Assembly (NCBI GenBank): GCA_022432975.1
Contig: CM039514.1
Location: 11,346,668 to 11,410,667, forward strand
Reading direction: 5' to 3'
DNA: 64,000 bases
Source: Begonia masoniana
Lineage: Eukaryota; Streptophyta; Magnoliopsida; Cucurbitales; Begoniaceae
Positions 12,352 to 22,177 of the stretch are shown here, in pieces. The position numbers and the translations under genes are program-made. Each line of letters opens with the position of its first letter. Positions within the stretch are counted from its first letter, which is position 1. The notes beneath the pieces were generated by a model, which was not told where the DNA came from, did not search any database, and was given only the letters and a program-made list of their open reading frames with translations.

Positions 12352-13336
12352 GTATCTTCCGGTTGACGTCATCCATCTTCCGGCTGACGTCATCATCTCG
12401 TTTGATTTCCTCTTCTGTCTGTATCTTCCGGTTGACGTCATCCATCTTCCGGCTGACGTCATCATCTCGTTTGATTTCCTCTTCTGTCTGTATCTTCCGG
12501 TTGACGTCATCCTTACTTCTGTCTTTGCAAATGCATCTTCCGGCTGACGTCACCCAAGTCCTCCGCTCAGTATAATTAAGTCTTCCGGCTGACGTCACCA
12601 GCTCTTCTGCCCAGTTTTTACTCAGCTTCTTCCGCTGAACCCTGTTCATCTTTTGTCGTATTTGAATTCACCGCTGCCCCTTTTAAACTAAGTCTTCCGC
12701 CAGTCTTCCGCCTATGTCTTCCGCCAATGTTTCCTGTTTCCTCCCCCGCCAGCCTTATGCTAATTTCTGTTCTGTTGTCTATTATTGAAACCTGTTTTAA
12801 ATTTCTACACCCGAGGACTCTCTCTCTCCCTGTAAATGTTTTCTGTTATTCACCGTAGTTTTCTCCCTCTCTGTTAAAGTTTTAAAAGTTCAGTCGGTAA
12901 TGTTTTCTGTCTTTCTCTTTTCTGTAATTCTGTTTGCTGCCATTAAAAATCTGTTATTCAGATTCTTTTTACATTCCCTTCTGCACTCTTCAGATTTCTC
13001 CTTGTCCGATATTCTAAATGTCCAAAGACTAGTTTACTTCTGTCTCCTGTTTTCTTCAGTCTGTTATTTATGTGGTTCAAAAGCCAATATGTCTTCTGAC
13101 TCTGCTTTAAGTATTTTGAATTCTTTCTGCCATGCATCCTGCAATCTGATTTCAATAGGTTTCTTCTTTCTGTTTCTCTTTTCACGTCTTCCAGCCTTCA
13201 GTTCCCGTAAGGGTTTTCTTCCTGTGTGTGATGTTTTAAATGTCAAAAAAGAAATAGTCACCGTTTTCTGATATCTGTCCCGGAGTGATGGCTCCGATTC
13301 CAGACCCCGAACGGGCTCTGGTTTCGGGCCGTCACA
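12352..13336 (+). repeat. Element A 5' LTR, right part, with 69-bp tandem repeat
   Basis: It opens with copies of the 69-bp unit (12352, 12421, partial at 12490), each holding two cttccgg-tgacgtc boxes. Pyrimidine-rich sequence follows to the end gccgtcaca at 13336. Open frames here on either strand are low-complexity and not convincing. The TGACGTCA-type boxes resemble bZIP/CRE sites. That is pattern only. Confidence 0.85.
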
Positions 13337-13340
13337 GTCA

Positions 13341-13352
13341 TGGTATCAGAGA
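13341..13352 (+). promoter_or_regulatory. Element A primer-binding site
   Basis: The sequence tggtatcagaga lies four bases after the LTR end, matching initiator tRNA-Met. Confidence 0.85.
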
Positions 13353-13493
13353 GACAAGGTTTTAAAACCGATTCTGTGAAATGTCTAACTGCGCAACCCG
13401 CCACGTGAGGTCGCTCCACCAACTGTAAGAGTTTAAATTTCTGTAAAATTCTGTTTATTAAGTTTAGTATTATGTTTATAAGATTTTCTTAGA

Positions 13494-14582
13494 ATGGCGA
13501 GGAGACAACAAGATGAAGCAAGAGACAGTGCCAGGGCAATAGACAGATTGACCGGGCTGGTGGAGGTACAATCCCGAATGGTGGAACGAATGATGGCCAG
13601 AGAAGACAACAGAAACAATAACCATGGAAATAACAATCGTGATAATGCACCGCGAGACAACAGTGGAGACAGATTCCGTCGACTTCAACCGCCGACGTTT
13701 GATGGACTATCTACAGACCCAACTCACGCTGAGGAATGGATCCGGCAGATAGAGAGGATGTTTAGCTGTGCAGAAGTGGAGGAAAATAAGAAGGTTCTAT
13801 GTGGCACGTTTCACCTCACCAGAAATGCAAGATTTTGGTGGGACACCATCCAGACAACAACAGTGGCATTAAGCTGGGAAGGATTCAAGAGACTCTTCTA
13901 CGAGAAATACTTTGATCGTAGTTTGAGGAAAGAGAAGCTGATAGAATTCTCTCGACTACGACAGTATGGATCGGTGGCCGAATATGTCCAGAGGTTCGAG
14001 TCATTATCTAGATACGCAACTCATTTGGTGGACACTGACGAGAACAAGGTGCACCAGTTCATTCAAGGCTTGAGGATGGACCTCTTGCGGGGGATCACAA
14101 CCGGAGGATTCGATGAGGCACCGTATACAAAGGTGGTGGCTAAGGCTTATCAGTTGGAAGCCTTAGAGACAAAGTTCCAGAGACGGAGGGATTCATCAGA
14201 AAGGTTCCATCAGGATGTTCCACAGCAACCACAGCAACAACAGCAGCAACAGCAACAACAGCAAGGTCGTGACTGGCAACCACAGCAGCAACTGAACCAG
14301 GGCATCAAGAGGCCTAATGAACCAGCTGCTTATCAGGATAGAGGGAAACGACCAATGGGAGCTCCTCAACTACTTGCATGTCCGCGTTGCCATCAGTACC
14401 ACAGGGGAGAATGCAGGCTCCTCACCGGCCAGTGTTTTCAATGCGGCAAAGAGGGCCATAATGTTCGGGATTGTCCAATGCCCGACACAAGACCGAATCA
14501 AGCCATGCCAAGAGTTTTTGCATTGACAGAGAACGATGATGATGCCCGACATACAGTTGTCACAGGTACGACTCTATTATAA
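13494..14582 (+). CDS. Element A gag protein (stand-alone, intact frame)
   Basis: A 362-residue uninterrupted gag, starting at the first ATG after the leader. An asparagine/arginine-rich N-terminus is followed by the core: RFRRLQPPTFDGL (about residues 60-72), FWWDTI, LFYEKYF and EYVQRFESLSRYATH. Next comes a polyglutamine stretch (about residues 242-262) and one CCHC knuckle, CFQCGKEGHNVRDC (about 313-326). It ends at VVTGTTLL, exactly where the protease begins in B1 and B2, so the pol part was lost close to the gag/protease boundary. Gag packages element RNA into particles. With no enzymes of its own the element would depend on a relative. The uninterrupted frame contrasts with the broken B1 and B2. 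Confidence 0.88.
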   Translation: MARRQQDEARDSARAIDRLTGLVEVQSRMVERMMAREDNRNNNHGNNNRDNAPRDNSGDRFRRLQPPTFDGLSTDPTHAEEWIRQIERMFSCAEVEENKKVLCGTFHLTRNARFWWDTIQTTTVALSWEGFKRLFYEKYFDRSLRKEKLIEFSRLRQYGSVAEYVQRFESLSRYATHLVDTDENKVHQFIQGLRMDLLRGITTGGFDEAPYTKVVAKAYQLEALETKFQRRRDSSERFHQDVPQQPQQQQQQQQQQQGRDWQPQQQLNQGIKRPNEPAAYQDRGKRPMGAPQLLACPRCHQYHRGECRLLTGQCFQCGKEGHNVRDCPMPDTRPNQAMPRVFALTENDDDARHTVVTGTTLL

Positions 14583-14674
14583 AAAATTCATAAGATAGGA
14601 GAGCCTTAGGATGGGGGTAAAAGGGATTAAAGGACCCTTAAGTTTAAGCAAATTTTGGGAACAAAATTCCATTT

Positions 14675-14687
14675 AAGGTGGGTGGAA
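14675..14687 (+). other. Element A polypurine tract
   Basis: Purine-rich aaggtgggtggaa sits directly before the 3' LTR start at 14688. Confidence 0.75.
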
Positions 14688-14909
14688 TGTAACGCCCGGC
14701 ATTTTTGGCCGGGGAAATTATCCCTTAAATTATCGAACGGGATTAATTTTACATTAATAATGTATGTTTTGGTGAAATTGTAGGAATGTTTAGTGGAAAA
14801 CCAAATTATGTTCAACCGAAACAAAACTATTTGGTTAGAAATGAATGGAAGGGTAAATTGGACAGAAATTAAGGTTGGTGGGAGTAAGCTAATGGATGAT
14901 TGCCAAGTG
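14688..14909 (+). repeat. Element A 3' LTR, truncated
   Basis: It matches 1776-2003 with about four substitutions, then stops at ccaagtg. The next bases belong to the gag of B2. The agtg at 14906-14909 is shared by both sides. Confidence 0.9.
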
Positions 14910-15142
14910 CCAACTCGGGTTCTAGCAGTGAACATTCTGGAGATAGATTCCGGAGACTGAGACCACCCACGTTTGATGGACAGTCATCTGATCCGGTTAT
15001 TGCTGAAGGATGGCTTAGAAAAATCGAGAGTATGTTTAGGTGTGCCAATGTAGGAGAGGAGGACAAAGTCACATTGGCCACGTTCCTTTTGGCTGGTGAA
15101 GCTCAACTCTAGTGGGAAACGATAGAAACCACCACAGATGTT

Positions 15143-17092
15143 TTGGCGATGCCTTGGTCACAATTCAAGGACATATTCTATGGGAAGTATTTTAACAGCA
15201 CGGTCCAAACCGCGAAGAAGTTGGAGTTTCTGAATTTGAAGCAGATAGGGTCGGTGGCAGAGTACAGTAGGCAATTTGAGTCCTTGTCCAGGTTTGCTGG
15301 ACATTTTGCTCATAAGGACGAGGATAAGGTGTTCAAATTTGTGCATGGACTGAGGCCGGAGATTTACCGAGGAGTCAAATTCTGTGGCATTAAAGGCTTG
15401 ACATTTAGTGAAGTTGTGTCCACTGCTCTGGAAGTGGAAGAAGCTGAAAGGAAGTGTGCCGGACCAAAGGATGTTTCGCAAAAGTTTATCCAGCCACACC
15501 ATCAGAGGGGAGTGAAGAGGCCAAGTGAAGGCCAAAATAACCAAGGATCTGGAAAGAAGGTACTGAATACCCAGAAGTTCCCTCAGTGCCCGAAATGTTC
15601 AAAGAATCACTTGGGGGAGTGTAGATTTGGATCGGGTAAGTGCTTCAACTGTGAAGAGGTTGGACACTTGTACAAGGATTGCCCAAAACCCCGGGTCATT
15701 CGGTGTTTCCATTGCAACAAGGTTGGCCATGTCAACAGAGACTGCCCAACTTTGAAGGGCGGCCCTGCCAAGATTAAGCCAAAAATATTCTCCATGGCGG
15801 AGTCAGGTGATGAGGACCAGCCTGCTGTAGTGTCAGGTACTATATTGATTAACTCTATACCTGCTTTTACTTTGATAGATTCGGGTGCAACGCATTCTTT
15901 TATAGCCTCTGCATTTGCTGATAAGTTAGATGTACGGTTTACTCCTTCTGAGCATGTGTTTAACGTAGCATTACCTTCTGGTGAGCACATGCACTCCAAT
16001 CAAATGATGCCTGATAGTGTGGTGTTAGTAGGGAACATGAATTTGCTTGCTGATCTCAATGTTATGGACATAACGGGATTTGATGTGATCCTAGGAATGG
16101 ATTGGTTGTTTAAGCATTACGCCACAATAGATTGTAGGACTGGAATTGTTAGTTTTCACCCCCCTAGTGGTTTAAACTATACCTTCCAGGCTCTGAAAAA
16201 GAGTAAGGAAATGACTGTGATGACTTCTGTCGATTGTAGACCCTCCCCATGCAGAGAGTATTTGTGCTTTTTGGCCAATGTCTTAGACACGCAGCTAGTA
16301 GAAAAATCAAGTCCCAAAAATGTTTTAGTTGTCCAAGACTTTCCAGAAGTATTTCTAGATGACCTTCATAGCTTGCCACCAGATAGGGAAATTGAGTTTG
16401 TGGTAGATGTTTACCCCGGCGCCGAGCCTGTGTCTAAAAATCCATATAGACTAACACCAACAGAACTTAAAGAATTGAAGAAACAATTAGAGGATTTGTT
16501 GGAGAAGGGGTTCATATGCCCTAGCTTTTCACCATGGGGTGCACCTGTCCTTTTTGTCAAAAAAAAAGATGGATCAATGCGTATGTGCATAGACTATAGA
16601 GAATTGAATAAGCTAACTGTCAAGAACAAGTATCCACTGCCGAGGATTGATGATTTATTTGATCAGCTTAAGGGTGCAAGAGTTTTCTCTAAAATTGACC
16701 TTAGGTCCGGTTATTACCAGTTGAATGTTAAATCTGAAGATATCCCAAAGACTGCCTTTCGCACAAGGTATGGACATTATGAGTTTTTGGTTATGTCTTT
16801 TGGTTTGACAAATGCGCCAGCAGCCTTCATGGATCTTATGAATATGGTGTTTCACGAGTATTTGGACAAGTTTGTCATTGTATTCATAGATGACATTCTA
16901 ATCTATTCTAAAACTAAGGAGGAGCATGCAGGACACCTAAACTTGGTGTTAGGATTGCTGAGGCAGCACCAACTTTATGCCAAATTTTCTAAGTGTGAGT
17001 TTTGGTTGGACAGAGTTCACTTTCTCGGTCATGTGATCTCTGGAGATGGGATATCTGTTGATCCAGCCAAGGTTCAAGCAGTTAAGGAATGA
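15143..17092 (+). pseudogene. B2 gag core, protease and reverse transcriptase segment
   Basis: A 649-codon open stretch in the B2 frame. It has two zinc knuckles ([28 protein letters not shown]), protease motif [12 protein letters not shown] motifs [11 protein letters not shown] and FIDDILIYS, and the RT connection up to VQAVKE, where TGA replaces the tryptophan codon found in B1. The initial ATG is merely the first one after the 15110 stop. Confidence 0.9.
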
Positions 17093-17331
17093 CCCCAACT
17101 GAACAATGCTACGGATATCAGGAGTTTTCTTAGATTAGCAGGATATTATAGAAAATTCATCGAGGGATTTTCAAAGATTGCCACACCCCTTACTATGTTA
17201 ACAAGGAAAAATGTGAAGTATAATTGGACTAATAAATGTGAATCCAGTTTCCAGACCTTGAAGCAGAAACTAACCAGTGCTCCAATTCTGATCCTTCCTG
17301 TCGTTAATGGTAAGTTTAGCATATATTGTGA

Positions 17332-17378
17332 TGCATCCAAAGTTGGACTTGGTTGTGTCAAGTCCAACTTTGGATGCA
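17332..17378 (+). repeat. Perfect 20-bp hairpin inside B2 RNase H
   Basis: Arms tgcatccaaagttggacttg (17332-17351) and its exact reverse complement (17359-17378) are separated by gttgtgt. In B1 the equivalent site has the first arm, then gtttt and gatgca only, so the second arm was created in B2 by copying the first arm in inverted orientation. It shifts the reading frame. Confidence 0.9.
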
Positions 17379-18636
17379 AGATGGAAAGGTTATAGCTTAT
17401 GCTTCTAGGCAGTTAAAAGTACATGAAAAGAATTACCCTACTCATGACTTAGAATTAGCTGCTGTGGTCTTTGCATTAAATATTTGGAGGCACTATCTGT
17501 ATGGACAAACTTGTGAGATATTTTCGGATCATAAAAGTCTAAAATACATTTTCACGCAAAAGGAACTGAATATGAGGCAACGTAGGTGGTTAGAGTTTGT
17601 CAAAGATTATGATTTTGAGATTAAGTACCACCCTGGTAAGGCGAATGTAGTGGCTGATGCTTTGAGTAGAGTGACCGCTTCAGTCTCTGCATTGACTCTA
17701 GACATACCGATAGCTTTAGAGACAGAATTCCAAAGATTTAACCTGGAAGCTGTGTCTAATATGACAGCTATGCTTTCGGCCATATCTTTAAGGCCTACCA
17801 TTTTGGAGAAAATAAAGGAAGTTCAAATGAATGACACTGAATGCAATAAGTATAAGTTGTGCATGGATTCTACTGACAAGTCGAATTTCAACTGCTCAGT
17901 TGATGGAATTCTCAAGTTTCGGAACAGATGGTTTATCTCGGCTGATATTGAACTTAGAAAAGGAATCCTATCTGAGGCACATTCCTCCAGACTCTCTGTT
18001 CATCCCGGGAGTACAAAAATGTACAGAGATCTCAAGCAACGTTATTGGTGGCCAGGTATGAAAAGAAGTGTGGCGGAGTATGTGGAGTCATGTCTGGTCT
18101 GCCAGCAAGTCAAAGCTGAACATCAGAGGCCTGCTGGAACATTGCAACCTCTACCAGTTCCAGAATGGAAATGGGAACAAATAACGATGGATTTCGTTAT
18201 AGGATTACCTAGAACTGCAAGGGGACATGATGCAATTTGGGTTATAGTTGACCGTCTAACCAAATCTGCTCATTTGCTGCCAATTAAGATGACTTACTCG
18301 ATGGATCAGCTTGCTGAATTGTACATGCAAGAGATTGTTAGATTGCATGGAGTTCCTTGTACCATAGTTTTAGACCGAGACACTAGATTCACCTCTAAGT
18401 TTTGGAAGAGTTTGCACAAGGCTATGGGAACACAGCTTAGTTTTAGCACAGCTTTTCACCCTCAAACTGATGGACAGTCCGAAAGGACCATCCAAACATT
18501 AGAGGATATGCTTCGTGCATGTGTGCTAGACTTTCAAGGTTCCTGGAGCAAGTACCTACCCTTAGTAGAATTCTCTTATAGCAACAGTTTTCAGGCAACA
18601 ATAGGCATGGCCCCATACGAGGTGCTATATGGATGA
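17353..18636 (+). pseudogene. B2 RNase H and integrase segment
   Basis: A 427-codon open stretch in the frame after the hairpin. It carries RNase H ([13 protein letters not shown]) and integrase with zinc-binding and DDE regions ([23 protein letters not shown]). In the second catalytic block the residue before D-R-D is leucine where B1 has serine. It ends at TGA where B1 has an arginine codon. Confidence 0.9.
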
Positions 18637-18651
18637 AAGTGCAGGTCTCCA

Positions 18652-19230
18652 TTGTATTGGGACGAAGTTGGGGAAACACAATTGATTGGTCCTGACATTG
18701 TGCAGCAGACAGTGGAGAAGGTTGCTCTTATCCGACAAAGAATCTTAACAGCTCAAAGCCGGCAGAAAAGCTATGCAGACAAAAGACGAAGAGAACTGGA
18801 ATTTGAAGTAGGTACTGAAGTTTTTCTTAAGGTGTCACCTTTCAAAGGAGTTGTGAGATTTGGGAAAAGAGGCAAGTTGAACCCCAGATATATTGGACAT
18901 TTCCAAATCGTGAAGAGGAATGGGAAGTCAGCATACCAACTTCAGTTACCAGCCTCTCTTGAGGGAATTCATAATGTGTTTCATGTTTCCATGCTAAAGA
19001 AATGTGTTAGAGATCCTTCACAGATGGTGGAACAGCAGAGCATCGAAGTTTTTCCTACTCTTACTTATGAGGAGAAACCAGTAAAAATCTTAGATTATGC
19101 AGTAAAGGTATTACGCAACAAAGAAGTTCCACTGGTAAAAGTCTTATGGCATAACCAGAACATTGAGGAGACAACTTGGGAGCGCCAGCAAGACATGTTG
19201 GACCAACATCCAGAATTATTCAGGTACTGA
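18652..19230 (+). pseudogene. B2 integrase C-terminus and chromodomain-like tail
   Basis: 192 codons in the same frame as the preceding segment, ending at the normal polyprotein stop. The tail [19 protein letters not shown] matches that of B1. Confidence 0.9.
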
Positions 19231-20344
19231 ATTTTGAGGACAAATTTTTTTTAAGGAGGGTAGATTGTAGCACTCAGTTTCAATTAAACCGAATTTAACT
19301 TATCAATTAATGATGTGCAATTTCATGGAAGAATTGGGAGAGTTATTGGTTAGATTAATGAGTGACTAAGCGAGGGCATTTATGTAAATATGACAATTTA
19401 AAAGTAGATGACCTATTTAAGGGAAGGGGTTTAGAGATTTATGCACTGTAGCCGCCACTGTTTCATCATTTATTCATTTTCGGTGTCCAGCTCAAGCTCA
19501 GCGGAGCTCTCGACGAATCTTCCACCAGACTCTTCTCCTATCTAAGTAAGTTTTCCCCATTTCTTATATTTTAGCAGTTAGATAGCCGAGGGAGTCCAAT
19601 GCGAGGGTTTCGAGGATGCTATAGATGAGTGTCAGTTTTAGTTTAGTGCAGTATCGGGAATGCATTATGACCAGAGTTCTCGATTAGTTTCCTTAGGTCT
19701 CTGGTTGAATAGGATGAAGTTTAGTGAAGGTTTAATTAATGATCGGTTTATGGATTTAGGTTCGAGCTAATTCCCGGAGGAGGTTTCAACCAAACCATCC
19801 AGAAGACCAGGTAAGTAAAGTATGCATGTGCCTTCGGGCCTACATCACAAAACAGTAGGGTTATGTATTTGGGAAATGATTTTGTATGTCATGCATCATG
19901 TTTTTGAAAGATTACGAAAATGAATTTCCATGTAAGAACGATAAGGTATGAACTGAATGTGACAGACAAACTATTAAGGGAACTAATCCATCCCTTAACT
20001 TATGAAGGGATTTATAACATTGGGAGAATTGATCACACTCCCAAGGGAACAGAGGGATCAGATCAGCTATTAAGGGAATTCATCCGCCCCTTAATCGAGT
20101 AGAGGATGTATAACATTGGGAAAATTGATCCACTTCCCAAGGGAACCGAGGGATCAGATCAGCTTATGAACATATGTGAATGCAACTGAGATGAGAAAGT
20201 AAAAATTTGCATGTTTAGGAATTTATGTTTCAGCATATCATTTCATTACTGCTTTACTTGCTTAGCATTAGGCTAATAGATGAGTTTTGTGATGTAGGTG
20301 AAGAAGTGACAGCAGGTGAATCCTCTGAGTTCATTGAGGGATAG

Positions 20345-20714
20345 TGATGTGGATCAAATCGCATTGGATTTTTTTGGAGCAACAAGATCGAGCTTTGTGA
20401 AGGCCTGACTTTCGGAGCCCATAACTTTTATCGTTGTTTTTGCAATTATTTTTATTTCTTTTAATTCTGTTATTTATTTAATTTTCTTAAGACGATATAA
20501 ATAGTTTCTTTTCTTTAGGGTTGAGGGAGTTTTTGAAATTGAATGAAAGTTTGCCTCTTTTCCAGTTTCTACTCTCTCTAGGGTTTGAGATTGATGCCTT
20601 TAATCTGGTAATCGTGCGCGATTCAACAGATTTTAGAAGACAACTGCTGGTAATCGTGCGCGGTTCAACAGCTTTTGTGAGTTCCGATAATTTTCTGTAA
20701 TTTCCGCTGCATCA
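20345..20714 (+). repeat. Element C 5' LTR
   Basis: 370 bp, TG...CA, holding a TATA-like gacgatataaatag near 20491 and two copies of a ggtaatcgtgcgcg phrase (20606-20665). Confidence 0.93.
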
Positions 20715-20747
20715 GTTGGTATCAGAGCCGAACCGATTCTTGCATCC

Positions 20748-21755
20748 ATGGCGGGCAGAAGAAATCAGAAACAACAACGAGTTGAGGAAATTTACGATCG
20801 CACTAACGAGGCGGTGTTGGAAGAACGAGTCGCCCAGATCGTCGATCAACGATTGGAGCAGGTTATGGATCAATTAACCGCGAGGATGACTGTGTTCTTC
20901 GAAAACCAGAACTATCAAAACAGAGGAATACGACAAGAGGGGAGGCGTGAAGAGCCTGATTTTGCGGACTCCGAACCTGACGAAGATTTTCCCCAAGTCC
21001 GTCAAAGGAGACAGAGAACTCCAGTCGAGGATGATAGGAGGCAATGGGAATCGGGAATGCGTACTGAAATTCCTGAATTCCATGGAAGTCTTCAAGTTGA
21101 AGAAATCTTAGAGTTTAAAGAATGGGGCGACTTGATTTATGACAACACAAAGGAAGAAATCTTGGAGTTTAAAGATTTGGGCGACCCGATTTACGACAGC
21201 GCCGAAGATCCTGATCCTGCGAGTGTGGACTTAGAATTTATTAACGGCGACACAACCCAATGTTTGGTGGTGGGTCACGCTCTGCTAACTCCACAACTTC
21301 ACGAAGAAACATGGTTGCGGAATAATATTTATCAGTCGACCGGTGTCATTGGTGGCAAAGAGTGCAAGTTTATCATTGACTCCGGAAGTTGTGAGAACGT
21401 CATTGCTGAAGAAGTGACCACTAAATTGGGCTTCACACATGAGAAGCACCCGAAGCCATACAAGTTGTTATTACTACAAACTGGATTGAACGTCACGGTT
21501 TCTCAACGAGCATTGGTAAGTTTTTCCATTAGATCCATTTACAGGGACCAAGTTATGTGTGACGTGGTGGGTATCGATGTTTGCTCATTATTCCTCTATC
21601 GAACATGGCAATACGACCGTCGCTCGAGCCATGATGGATACACCAACGACTCCAGCTTTATGTTTGGAGCGTTCGATGTAGAGATCGTGCAAACCGGAGT
21701 TGTCTTCATTTTCTTCGGCAACCAAGCGGACCTCCTCATTGATTTGCCTCCCTGA
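20748..21755 (+). CDS. Element C gag-protease remnant protein
   Basis: A 335-residue uninterrupted ORF. The N-terminal about 110 residues are a charged gag start rich in glutamate, glutamine and arginine (helical, coiled-coil-like, VAQIVDQRLEQVMDQ). The start of the gag core, EIPEFHGSLQ, is followed at once by a duplicated acidic module (EEILEFKEWGDLIYD and EEILEFKDLGDPIYD). The gag core and zinc knuckle are therefore deleted. A retroviral-type aspartic protease follows with FIIDSGSCENVIA (about residues 206-218). The C-terminus (RTWQYDRRSSHDGYTN) is the segment normally just before reverse transcriptase. The protein probably arose by internal deletions that kept the frame. Whether it is made or works is unknown. 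Confidence 0.85.
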   Translation: MAGRRNQKQQRVEEIYDRTNEAVLEERVAQIVDQRLEQVMDQLTARMTVFFENQNYQNRGIRQEGRREEPDFADSEPDEDFPQVRQRRQRTPVEDDRRQWESGMRTEIPEFHGSLQVEEILEFKEWGDLIYDNTKEEILEFKDLGDPIYDSAEDPDPASVDLEFINGDTTQCLVVGHALLTPQLHEETWLRNNIYQSTGVIGGKECKFIIDSGSCENVIAEEVTTKLGFTHEKHPKPYKLLLLQTGLNVTVSQRALVSFSIRSIYRDQVMCDVVGIDVCSLFLYRTWQYDRRSSHDGYTNDSSFMFGAFDVEIVQTGVVFIFFGNQADLLIDLPP

Positions 21756-21806
21756 CGATGTCGCTCCAACAAATTTGAGGACAAATTTCTTTTCAGCTGG
21801 GGAGAA

Positions 21807-22177
21807 TGATGTGGATCAAATCGCATTGGATTTTTTTGGAGCAACAAGATCGAGCTTTGTGAAGGCCTGACTTTCGGAGCCCATAACTTTTATCGTTGTT
21901 TTTGCAATTATTTTTATTTCTTTTAATTCTGTTATTTATTTAATTTTCTTAAGACGATATAAATAGTTTCTTTTCTTTAGGGTTGAGGGAGTTTTTGAAA
22001 TTGAATGAAAGTTTGCCTCTTTTCCAGTTTCTACTCTCTCTAGGGTTTGAGATTGATGCCTTTAATCTGGTAATCGTGCGCGATTCAACAGATTTTAGAA
22101 GACAACTGCTGGTAATCGTGCGCGGTTCAACAGCTTTTGTGAGTTCCGATAATTTTTCTACAATTTCCGCTGCATCA
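21807..22177 (+). repeat. Element C 3' LTR
   Basis: 371 bp, nearly identical to the left copy. A small difference is seen near its end (taatttttctac versus taattttctgta). Confidence 0.93.

Larger units (their letters stand above)
3664..12356 (+). mobile_element. Element B1: full-length Ty3/gypsy retrotransposon (chromovirus, Del/Tekay-like)
   Basis: LTRs at 3669-5674 and 10348-12351 both begin TGTAGCACCC and end GCGTTACA. They are flanked by the 5-bp target duplication GTATC at 3664-3668 and 12352-12356. A tRNA-Met primer site follows the left LTR and a polypurine tract precedes the right one. Domain order is gag, zinc knuckles, protease, RT, RNase H, integrase and a chromodomain-like tail, which is the gypsy order. 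I see only a handful of differences between the 2-kb LTRs, so insertion was recent. The coding region is nevertheless broken by one stop and two one-base deletions. The clade name is inference from the long LTRs and the C-terminal tail. Confidence 0.95.
1776..14909 (+). mobile_element. Element A: gag-only (TR-GAG type) Ty3/gypsy element carrying nested B1
   Basis: The sequence beginning tgtaacgcccggcattttt at 1776 recurs at 14688, marking the starts of the two LTRs. Between them lie a primer site (13341), one gag open frame (13494-14582) and a polypurine tract (14675-14687). There is no reverse transcriptase, RNase H or integrase, so the element is non-autonomous. The 5' LTR is interrupted by B1 (3664-12356). 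Without it the LTR would be about 2.87 kb. The 3' LTR survives only for about 220 bases. The two LTR starts differ at about four positions in that stretch. Confidence 0.85.
14906..19230 (+). pseudogene. B2 gag-pol, 5'-truncated and decayed
   Basis: This is a relative of B1 that has lost its 5' LTR, primer site and about the first 58 codons of gag. Relative to B1 the frame is open from 14906. It is broken by TAG at 15110 (in LWWE), TGA at 17090 (a tryptophan codon in B1), an inverted-copy insertion at about 17359 that shifts the frame, and TGA at 18634 (an arginine codon in B1). All domains remain recognisable in the order gag, knuckles, protease, RT, RNase H, integrase, tail. It cannot encode working enzymes. 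Confidence 0.93.

Noticed and set aside
12900..13271. 123-codon hydrophobic, phenylalanine-rich frame as a membrane protein gene
   Set aside because: It is pyrimidine-rich element A LTR sequence. The phenylalanine and serine come from tttctg/ttctt base bias.
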